Shown piece by piece: positions 19,595 through 27,800 of a stretch of 64,000 nt of DNA; position 1 is the first letter of the stretch, and every line of letters begins with the position of its first letter. Location of the stretch: the NCBI RefSeq assembly GCF_007859755.1, contig NZ_SJPF01000001.1, positions 62,001-126,000 on the forward strand. The letters run 5' to 3'. This DNA comes from Blastopirellula retiformator (GTDB taxonomy: Bacteria; Planctomycetota; Planctomycetia; Pirellulales; Pirellulaceae). A program made the position numbers and the translations under genes. The notes under the pieces are model-generated. The model saw only the letters and a list, made by a program, of their open reading frames with translations. It had not been told where the DNA came from and did not search any database.

Positions 19595-20167
19595 CTACGT
19601 CGCCGCCGCGTCGATCGCCAGGTTGTGTTGCCCGCGACTTACTTCCATCGCCAGACGCAGGAACTCCGGCTTCATACTTGTTTTCGCCTTCTGCCCACAG
19701 GCGGTAGCGGCTGATCGGACCGCCGTCGCGATCAGCGCAATCGGAACCTTAAGGCTGGGCTTCAACTGTGGACCGCCGGGCGGGGTGACGCTCTCGCCCG
19801 AGTGAAACAAGGCGTGGGCCAGCATTTTCAAATGAGGGGACACTTCTTTCCGTTTCGACATCGTGCGGCACTTCCACCGCAGGTCTTCATTCGGCTCCCG
19901 CAGGTAGCCAACCATCATCTGCAACAGCAGATCATCGTCATCGTTGACGTCAGGACGCAGCGACTCCCAGACGCACAACACGCCCCACCACAAGCGATCC
20001 ATCGGCGCCAGGCAAGCCGACGCAAATTGCAGCGCGTCGTCATGCATCTCGCCATCGACCAGCGCCTTGAAAAAGCGGGCGCTCTCGGGCTCTTGGGCGA
20101 GCAACTTCTGGGCGGGCTCCGACAAGTCGCACAGCGCCGCCGCTTGACTCGCTTCTTTTCCGGTCAT
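19595..20167 (-). CDS. helical protein, paralogue A of the spike operon (DUF6931-like)
   Basis: 190 residues, probably cytoplasmic. It resembles the family I recall as DUF6931, found beside VgrG genes; that name is from memory. The core ARFFKALVDGEMHDDALQFA and LAPMDRLWWGVLCVWESL aligns with YFARLLTADLDADARKFL and LPVRRALWWSVLAIHDSL of the next gene, so the two are paralogues. A conserved WW pair and a basic segment (RWKCRTMSKR) recur in both. Its start overlaps the stop of the next gene by 4 bases. Role unknown; adaptor or chaperone for spike loading is a guess. Confidence 0.7.
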   Translation of the reverse strand: MTGKEASQAAALCDLSEPAQKLLAQEPESARFFKALVDGEMHDDALQFASACLAPMDRLWWGVLCVWESLRPDVNDDDDLLLQMMVGYLREPNEDLRWKCRTMSKRKEVSPHLKMLAHALFHSGESVTPPGGPQLKPSLKVPIALIATAVRSAATACGQKAKTSMKPEFLRLAMEVSRGQHNLAIDAAAT

Positions 20168-20841
20168 GTCGTCTCCTGCACCATTGCCGACCGTCGCGAC
20201 CAGGGGGCCGGACCGTTCGCTAAACTTTGTCCCAATAGTAAGTAGCGGCGTTGTCGCTCGCGATAACCGAGCGACCCGCCATGGACCGAAGCCATGTATA
20301 CGAGCGCCGCCACAAACCGCCGCGACATCTCAGGCGGCGCGACCACCAGTTGTCGCTCTGGCGGACTAACGCGACCGGCGGCGGCGTAGGTCGCCTGGTA
20401 AAGGCAGCCCCACAAACGGTTGCGTTTGACTTTTCGATCTTGGCGGCGAACCTCGATCAGTCCGGCATCGCTCGGTCGGGCGATCCACTGCACCACCGGC
20501 GCCAAGCGACTGGCTTGCTCCGCTTCGTCGGACCCGAGCGAATCGTGAATCGCCAAGACGCTCCACCACAATGCCCGGCGCACCGGCAGCGCAGCCGCCA
20601 AAAACTTGCGGGCGTCAGCGTCCAGGTCGGCCGTGAGCAGGCGGGCGAAATAATGTTCGGACGAAACCTGTGAAGTCAACTGACGCCGCGCAGCCAGCGA
20701 CAGTCGCAACTTCATCCGCTGGCAAACAATCGCCGCAGCCGCATCACCGCGCAGCGGCGGCTGGACGACGCGCGGCGTCGGCGGAACGTGCTTGTGCGAG
20801 CCATCACAGCCGCATTTCTTCGCGGGTTGGGGAGCGTGCAT
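20164..20841 (-). CDS. helical protein, paralogue B of the spike operon (DUF6931-like)
   Basis: 225 residues. The N-terminus is Cys/His-rich (CGCDGSHKHVPPTP) and absent from paralogue A. The middle shares the LWWSVL helix and the basic patch (RRQDRKVKRNR) with paralogue A. No signal peptide or TM segment. It lies 16 bp downstream of the needle-like gene and overlaps paralogue A by 4 bases, so translation is likely coupled. Two diverged copies in tandem suggest a heterodimer, which is inference. Confidence 0.7.
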   Translation of the reverse strand: MHAPQPAKKCGCDGSHKHVPPTPRVVQPPLRGDAAAAIVCQRMKLRLSLAARRQLTSQVSSEHYFARLLTADLDADARKFLAAALPVRRALWWSVLAIHDSLGSDEAEQASRLAPVVQWIARPSDAGLIEVRRQDRKVKRNRLWGCLYQATYAAAGRVSPPERQLVVAPPEMSRRFVAALVYMASVHGGSLGYRERQRRYLLLGQSLANGPAPWSRRSAMVQETT

Positions 20842-20857
20842 TGTTCGCGTTTGAGGG

Positions 20858-21430
20858 CTAGTTGATGTTGACCAGGGCGCCTTCCATCGTGATCATCGCG
20901 TCGCCGGTCACTTCGATCGTCGGGGCTTCGAGCGAGATCGCCGCCGGCGTCACTTCCAGCGAACCGTCCGCCGCTTCCAGCACATGACCGGCCGGCGTGG
21001 CCGAGCGAATCGTGTCGGTGACCGTTTCGGTGATCCCCTCCGGCGTGATGCTGAGCGTGTTTTCCGCCACTTTGAAAATGATCGATTCGGGCGTCATCGT
21101 AATGCTGGCCCCTCCGGCCAACGGTCCGACGTTGATCGTGATCGACTCCGGCTCCATCTGCAGGCTGGCGCCAGCTTCCGGCACGCCGACGATCTGACGA
21201 ATTTGCCCCACTTCGCCGGCCGAGACGCAGATGGTGCTTCCTGTGTCGGACCCCGAGACCGAGATCATCCCCAGTCCGCTGGTGAGTTGGACCTGGGTGG
21301 TGGCGAGAATGTTGACTTGTCCGTCCAGGCCGGTCGCGGCTAGGTCGACGCCATATCCTTTCGCTTCGACCAGGACGCCGCCGTAGGCGGTGGTCGTGTG
21401 GGAGCCCCAGAGGATGTGATTCTTGTTCAT
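20858..21430 (-). CDS. VgrG needle-like beta-helix protein
   Basis: 190 residues of short beta repeats: GGVLVEAKGYGVDLAATG, ITINVGPLAGGASITMTP, IIFKVAENTLSITPEGIT, then ISLEAPTIEVTGDAMITM. The pattern matches the triple-stranded needle (gp5-C/DUF2345-like) that normally forms the C-terminus of VgrG. Here it is a separate gene, and the VgrG of the same operon lacks that part. No signal peptide. The likely role is to trimerise as the needle between VgrG and the PAAR tip. Two genes downstream of vgrG and just upstream of the DUF6931-like pair. Confidence 0.75.
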   Translation of the reverse strand: MNKNHILWGSHTTTAYGGVLVEAKGYGVDLAATGLDGQVNILATTQVQLTSGLGMISVSGSDTGSTICVSAGEVGQIRQIVGVPEAGASLQMEPESITINVGPLAGGASITMTPESIIFKVAENTLSITPEGITETVTDTIRSATPAGHVLEAADGSLEVTPAAISLEAPTIEVTGDAMITMEGALVNIN

Positions 21431-21526
21431 TGTCTTTCGCTTTCTCTCTAAACGCGTCGATGTTCGTCCTGAAAATCTTACCGCTGTACCTCAGCCCATC
21501 CGACAGGCATTCCATCTTGGCATCTC

Positions 21527-22747
21527 TTATTCGGGCCTCTCTTCTCCGGGCGCCTCATCTTCCTGACCACCGCCGGCTCCACCGCCATCGCCGTCGCTGT
21601 CGCCGCTATCACTATCACTATCACTATCGCTATCACCGCCGTCTCCACCGCCGCCGCCATCTCCACCGCCGCCGCCGTCTCCACCGCCGCCGCCGTCTCC
21701 ACCGCCGCCGCCGTCTCCACCGCCGCCGCCATCTCCACCGCCGCCGCCATCTCCACCGCCGCCGCCATCTCCACCGCCGCCGCCATCTCCACCGCCGCCG
21801 CCGTCTCCACCGCCGCCGCCGTCTCCACCGCCGCCGCCATCTCCACCGCCGCCGCCCAGGTCACCCTCTCCGTTCGGCAATTGATTTCCCGGATCCTGCG
21901 GGTCGGCCTCAGCGACATTGCGGGCCGCGCCGCCAGCGTCGTTTCCTTCACGCCGGCCGGCGCCTTCAGCGCCGTCTTGGACCGGCGCCTCGACCCCGTT
22001 ACCGCCAGCATTGGCGTTGGGCGCCTCTTGCCGAGGAACGACTTGGCCGGCATGGTCAACGTGATGCTCGGCCGCTTCGACCGGTGCGTTGACTTTTTCC
22101 AACGATACGATCACCGCGAGCATCCGCGACGTGACCATCGTCGCAATTCCCTCGAGTAAATGCGGCCCCCAATCGTCTTTCGGTTCGCTTCCGCTGGACT
22201 CGGAACTCGTGCCCTCGGTGGTGCTATCTTCACCGTCATGCTCTTCGCCGAACTCCGGATACTTCACATGAATCACCATCTGGTACGCAATCGTCGAGAG
22301 GACGTACAAGATGATCAGCGGGCGCAGCGCCGTCGGGATCGCTTCCGCCGACGGGGCCGGCAGATGGTTGGCGGCTTCGCCGGCTTGGGCGGCGGCGGCG
22401 GCTTCAAACTTTTTCGTAAAGATCGGCGCCCCGGAGTACTCGTATTTGTCGGCGCGCGAAAACTCTCCTAAAGGGCCTGCATAGGCGAGGTCATTCTTGC
22501 CGCCCAGAATGATTTCGTTCTCGCCCCATTGTCCACCCAATAGGCCCAAGAGAATGCCCATCGGCCGAGCGCCGACATTGGCGAAAAACGTGGGGTCGAC
22601 GACCAGCGTCTGACGAGTGCCGAAGAACGCCTCGAGGTTCTGACCATAGATCGAGTCGACCCCGGTCCCCAAGGTGCATTCGTACTTGCCGCCGCCGAAG
22701 GCGAATAGATCTTTCGCCGTCGTTTCCAGCCAATTCTCAAATGACAT
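21527..22747 (-). CDS. membrane/Gly-rich repeat protein of the spike operon
   Basis: 406 residues, no recognised family. The first ~130 residues are Gly-rich beta-like sequence (FAFGGGKYECTLGTGVDS, GQWGENEIILGGKNDLAY). Hydrophobic stretches at ~140-165 and ~200-220 could cross a membrane. The last third is low complexity: acidic/Ala, then twelve perfect GGGGGD units, then an SD repeat and a Glu-rich end. It sits between vgrG and the needle gene, a place often taken by cargo effectors. A pore-forming effector or an adaptor are both possible; the sequence does not decide. Confidence 0.6.
   Translation of the reverse strand: MSFENWLETTAKDLFAFGGGKYECTLGTGVDSIYGQNLEAFFGTRQTLVVDPTFFANVGARPMGILLGLLGGQWGENEIILGGKNDLAYAGPLGEFSRADKYEYSGAPIFTKKFEAAAAAQAGEAANHLPAPSAEAIPTALRPLIILYVLSTIAYQMVIHVKYPEFGEEHDGEDSTTEGTSSESSGSEPKDDWGPHLLEGIATMVTSRMLAVIVSLEKVNAPVEAAEHHVDHAGQVVPRQEAPNANAGGNGVEAPVQDGAEGAGRREGNDAGGAARNVAEADPQDPGNQLPNGEGDLGGGGGDGGGGGDGGGGGDGGGGGDGGGGGDGGGGGDGGGGGDGGGGGDGGGGGDGGGGGDGGGGGDGGGGGDGGDSDSDSDSDSGDSDGDGGGAGGGQEDEAPGEERPE
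21641..21856. repeat. twelve 18-bp tandem repeats coding GGGGGD
   Basis: Unit (G/A)TCTCCACCGCCGCCGCC on the plus strand, twelve copies, differing only at the first base. Minus-strand translation gives the Gly/Asp hexapeptide. A neighbouring 6-bp repeat (TATCAC, 21607-21635) codes the SD repeat. Likely to vary in length by slippage. Confidence 0.95.
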
Positions 22748-22780
22748 TGCCGCTTCTTTCTCTCGCTATTGGTCGATGAA

Positions 22781-24493
22781 CTAACCCGGCAATTGACCGC
22801 ACAAGGCGTAATGCTTGGTGGGGGTGTAGTTGTAGCGATAGCTCTCGGTGTTATCGACCGCTTGTCGCTCGGAGTGAACCTGCAGGTACTGATGACCAGG
22901 GACGTCATGGAAGACGAGCGCGTTGAAGTTTTTCAGCGGGTCTCCCTGGAAGATGCATGACTTGATTCCGCCCTTCTGATTGTTCATCGGAAGTTCGAGC
23001 GGCGGCATGTTCTTCGAGTTGTAGACGCTGCCGACGACGATCGGCCGATCGATGTCGCCATCTTCAAACGCGACGATCACCTCGTGGCCAATTCGAGGCC
23101 AGAAGAAAGCGCCCCACCGCGGACCGGCCCAGACCTGGCCGACGCGAATCCAGCACGACGCGTTTTCATTCTCGATGTCGCTGCGGTCCCACGCAAATTT
23201 CACCTTGATCCGGCCATACTTGTCGATGAAGATCTCTTCCTTTTCCGGACCGACGACCCGGGCCGACTGCATGCCCTGGATCTTGGGACGCGGCGTGACC
23301 AACTGTGGGCGAAACTGTACCGATTTTGGTTGGCACAGCATCTGGTTTTCGTAGTGCAGGTCGGTACCAAGCGACGCGTCGTTGGTGCGATAGTTGACGT
23401 CTACCTTGGCGTCATGTTCGACTTCCAGCAGTTGATACTCGTCATCGGCGTTCGGATGACGCAGCAGCGTAAACAGATAGCCCGGCATCAAACGGGGAAT
23501 GTCGCTGTTCCCCTGGCAGCGAACCGCCGTCGTCGCAATCCGCTGTGCGTCGATCTTGGCCGATTCGTCTCCGGCGCCCTGCGTCTTGCCGAGCTCGTCG
23601 CTTTGGTCGCCGCCGCCGCCATTGACGTCGTCAAACCAACCGGCATAGCCCGAATGGAAGACATACGACTCGCGACGCTCGTCCGGCAGATCGCTGACGG
23701 CATGCAAGTCATGCTCGGCCAGACCACAATTGACCGTTTTTACAATGTCGGCCGAGGCGTCCAGATCTTGACCAGTCATCTGGAACGCGATATCCCGCAG
23801 CGCCACCTTCTTGGTGGTGATCCGCTGCTCCCGTCGCCAGGTGTAGACCCGGTTCTCGGGGCGAACGCCGCCGATCACTTGTTCGTAGATCAGCGCACTG
23901 ATGCCGTCGATCGACTTCTGCGTGACCGTCTGGTCGCACAGGATCATCGTGAGTTTATCGTTCTCGTGATGGAAATAGAAGTAGATGCCAACTTCTTCCA
24001 TCAGGCGCATGGCGAAGTCGAGGTCCGACTCTTCGTACTGCACCAGGTAATCGCGATGGGGATAGTTCGTCTTCAGTAGAATGTCGACGTCGTAACCGGT
24101 GAATACCTCTTTCAGCACCTGCGGAACGGTCATCCGCTGGAAGATGCGGCAGTTGCGGGTCAGCCCCATCAGCCAATGCTTGGGCGCGAGGGTCGCTTCA
24201 TATTGCGTGAATTGATCATCGCGGCTCACCTCGGCGAAGGAAGTGAAGATGCCGTGGAAGTATCGCGTCGTCAGCCCCGAAAAGTCGTCAAGCGACACCT
24301 TCGCCGGCTTGCCCAAGACCTTGGAGAAATCGATATCGCCGGTCGGGCTTCCCAGCAGCGTCAACTGAAATTCGTACAGTTGACTGACCGCTTCTCGACC
24401 GCGAAATGCGGAGATCGCCAGCGAAGTCGGCCCCAACGGAGTTTCGACGCGCAACGGGCGATTCGAGGCGTCAAAGAGTTCTGCGAGATCCAC
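22781..24493 (-). CDS. vgrG: VgrG spike protein lacking the needle region
   Basis: 570 residues. The gp27-like part (~1-340) starts with PLRVETPLGPTSL and includes YEESDLDFAMRLMEEVGIYFYF, the VgrG landmark. A Gly/Asp-rich linker (~300) precedes the gp5-like OB fold at ~430-490 (KYGRIKVKFAWDRSD, then WAGPRWGAFFWPRIGHEV and EDGDIDRPIVVGSVYN). The protein stops soon after, at the point where VgrGs normally enter the long beta-helix. That part is supplied by the gene at 20858-21430. First gene of the minus-strand operon, divergent from the caspase-like gene. Type VI or a related contractile system; no other core gene is in the window. Confidence 0.93.
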   Translation of the reverse strand: MDLAELFDASNRPLRVETPLGPTSLAISAFRGREAVSQLYEFQLTLLGSPTGDIDFSKVLGKPAKVSLDDFSGLTTRYFHGIFTSFAEVSRDDQFTQYEATLAPKHWLMGLTRNCRIFQRMTVPQVLKEVFTGYDVDILLKTNYPHRDYLVQYEESDLDFAMRLMEEVGIYFYFHHENDKLTMILCDQTVTQKSIDGISALIYEQVIGGVRPENRVYTWRREQRITTKKVALRDIAFQMTGQDLDASADIVKTVNCGLAEHDLHAVSDLPDERRESYVFHSGYAGWFDDVNGGGGDQSDELGKTQGAGDESAKIDAQRIATTAVRCQGNSDIPRLMPGYLFTLLRHPNADDEYQLLEVEHDAKVDVNYRTNDASLGTDLHYENQMLCQPKSVQFRPQLVTPRPKIQGMQSARVVGPEKEEIFIDKYGRIKVKFAWDRSDIENENASCWIRVGQVWAGPRWGAFFWPRIGHEVIVAFEDGDIDRPIVVGSVYNSKNMPPLELPMNNQKGGIKSCIFQGDPLKNFNALVFHDVPGHQYLQVHSERQAVDNTESYRYNYTPTKHYALCGQLPG

Positions 24494-24814
24494 TGCGGAC
24501 GTACCTCCGACCTAAAAACCGATTGCTAGCACGTCTTCTGCTTCGGCATTTGCCGCCCGATCCATTTGCACAACGTCGGGGAGGGGAGAAGAAAAACCTC
24601 GCTACCTGCGTAGTCCGTAACAACTCTATGGGTTAGCCGGCTGTAGCGATCCGGCGAGTTCCAAGCGAGACGACGACCGCGTCAATTGCAGCGATTGCCC
24701 ACCAGTCAAAGCGTTACAAAAAGAATACCGGCAACTCACTTGCCCCGCTTTGATGTTGATGTAGAGTTGCATGGTTTTTTTCTGCAACATACCCTGAGGC
24801 GAAACGGCAACGTC
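24494..24814. promoter_or_regulatory. divergent region between vgrG and caspase-like gene
   Basis: 321 bp that should hold promoters for both arms of the island. No clear operator seen. An in-frame ATG at 24686 exists upstream of the chosen start of the plus-strand gene. Confidence 0.4.
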
Positions 24815-27800
24815 ATGACTCGAGGCCGCAATCACCAAGCGAGTTCCCACACCCCAGCTCGTGGGGAACATGCAGACCAGCAGCGTTGGCATACCTTCGA
24901 CGCGCCGCGGCGAACCGATTGGAAACGGCTGCAACTCCCATTTTCGATCGCGTTTCTCTCGGTCTTGATCCTGGTGATCTTGTGGGCCAGCAGTTGGTTG
25001 CGCCCACCGCGCCCGACTCGATTCATCTTGGCTGGCGCCGGCTACGAGACGAACCTGTCCGTTCCGCACAACGCTCTCGGCTGGAATGTGCTGGTCGACT
25101 TGCAACAGGTTTCCAACGACGCCCAGACGCAGCGCTATTGGGGGCATCGTTTGCTACGTAGCGGCGACGGACCGCAGCGGATGCAGATTGGCTGGCGTCC
25201 GAAGTTTGACGATGTTGACGAAAACAACGTCGTGCTGATGCTGACCGGGCACGGCTTCATCGGCGAGAAAGGGCCGGCGTTGTTGCCGGAGGACGTCGAT
25301 CTGTCGGAGCGGCCGCAAGCGATCAACATCTCGGACATCATCGCCGATCTGCAGAAACTGCCGGAGGCGACCAAAAAGCTGCTGATCATCGACAGCTGCC
25401 GCACGGTCGTTGCGCCGCGACTGGGTCTGCTGACCAACAACTTCTCCGATGCGATGCATGGCCTGGACGCCGAGATCCGTAAGGCGCCCAACTTGACCGT
25501 CGTCGTCGCCGCCGATGTCGATCAGCGCGGTTTTAACTATTACCAACAACATCGGACCGCGATGGGGCACTTCGTCATTGAAGGCCTCCGCGGCGCGATC
25601 ACCGACAGCGATGATGACGGCCGAATCGACGCCGGCGAGCTGTTCGGCTACGTCGACCGCGAACTGATGCAGTTTGCGGCGGCCAACTACGATCGTCGTC
25701 AGAACGTCTTGATGCTGCCGCTGGGCGAAGAGGGAGAAAAGCGGGCCGACGCATTCGACTTGGGCGTGCTTCGCTCGGAATATACGCCTTCCAAGGCCCC
25801 CACGCCGCTGCCGGTCAGCGAATGGGAGTGGATGACCGAGTTTTGGCAGCAACAAACCGCTTTGGCGAAGGCCCAGCCCTCAGTCCTGCAATACGCGCCC
25901 CACATCTGGCGTCGCTATCAAGAGACAGTGCTGCGAATGGAATCGCTGTTGATCGCCGGCGACATCGCCAACGCTTCGCGGCTGCGCAGCTCGGCCTCGG
26001 AATTGATCAGCGCGCTGGAGAACGATCGGCAGTTGCCGCTGCAATCGCAAGACCTGTCGCTGTCGTGGCGAGCGGCCGCCGGTTGGCGGCAACCGTCGCA
26101 GGAAGCGGTCTCTTCGGCGGCGACCTTGTTGACCTCCACGGCCCCACAAGACGTTCGCGCCACCTACGACCAAGCGGCCCAACAACAAATCGCCCTTGGC
26201 GTTCCCGAGACTTCCTTCGCCGACGCGCTCCGCCGCGAATTGCTGCTGCGAGCGGCCGAAGACCCGATCCGCCAATTGCAAAAGAACTGGAAGGTAATCG
26301 GCTCGGTCGGTCAGTCGCACGAGACCGGTCCCACCGAGTTGGTCTTCGTCGATTTGCTTTGCCAGCAGATTGACATTGCCAAGCTGACCCCCGCCGACGC
26401 AGAAGCGATCGGCCACGCCATCAAGACGAACCTGCTGGCCGAACAGGCGGCGACTTCAACCGCGCTTTGGAGCGAGCCGTTCTCGTCGCAAGTTGACGCC
26501 GCCGACCTGGAGCGGCGATTGGGGCAAGATCTACTTTTTATCGACTCGGCGTCTCGCGCGAAATCGATCGCCCATATCGAAGCGGCCGAGAAGGCCTATA
26601 CCGCCATCACCAACGACGTCGCCATTTTGGTGCGAGCGACGGAAGCTCGCAACATCGCCTTTTCCGAGCTCCCCTACTTCAACCTCTGGACGCTCGCCAC
26701 TCCGCCGGAATCTGGCGGCGAAGGGATGAAGATCCAGGTGATGACGTTGTGGGAGTCGGCGCATGATCTCGATGACCAGCTGAACGGCGTCGTGTCCGCG
26801 CCCAAGATTACGGACGAGATGCTTTCAACCCTGGTTGGACAGACGACCAAAGTCGAGCAAGAGCGGCTGGCCCTGACCAAGCAGTTTGAGCAGGAACAAT
26901 CTTCCGCGTTCGTCGCCGATCCGAGCGAGTCGCTGCGCCGTTTGAGCCAGGCGTTGTTAATGCCGGCCCAAGACGCCGAATCGCGACGAAAGCTGCTGAT
27001 CGCCTGCATCGACGCAACCAGCGCCGAAGTAATCCGCGGCAACCAGCCCGCTCCGTCGGTCGTCCAGCAAGAGAAGTTCGCCAAGATCGACGCCGCCCGC
27101 GCCGGTCACCTGGTGCTGTCGCAGTTTGGCCACACCTGGTTTGATCAACTGAATGGTTCCCGCAATGACGCCTACATGGTCGCCAACCATCGCTTGGAGG
27201 TGTTTGGCGTCGAGCAGGTTTGGCGTCAAACGCTGGCCGAACTAGGCGCCGATTACGCCCAGAAATGGCGCGAACTGATCCAGTTGAACACCCGAATCGA
27301 TCGCGACGACATGGACCTGGCGATGATTGATCGCGTCGCCTCGCAGTCGCGGATCATCCCGGCCGACGTCACCGCGGTCGACAACGACGCCCGCGACGCC
27401 CGCCACGCTACCTTGGCCGAAGCGGCGCTGTTGTTCGCCGGCCGAGCCTGGAACGAACACTGGGACGATCAAGGACAAACCCCGTACTACCTACGAGCCG
27501 CAAAGCTGCTGACGTCCGACGCGGTTCGCTTTGGACTGCATCCGAAAAAGATGTCGGAAGAAGCGGCGCCCTGGCAGAAGCCCGGCGACTTCGCCCTTAC
27601 ATCGACGCCGCTGCGGAACTGGACGACCGAAAGCAACGAGCGATACCACTTCGATTTGAAAATCGTCGGCGTCAATCCGCCGCATGGCATTCCCCGATTT
27701 GGGTTCACCACCAACGGGCTGCTGCATTTGGCGGTCGACGACGATGCGATGCGCGGTATTGAGTGGGCCGGCAACTCGCAGGGAGGGATCGACGTCCTGG

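Noticed and set aside
21641-21856. CRISPR-like array
   Set aside because: The 18-bp units have no spacers and are in-frame coding repeats.
25607-25642. EF-hand loop as proof of calcium-activated protease
   Set aside because: Similar acidic loops are routine in bacterial caspase-like proteins; calcium control cannot be claimed from it.
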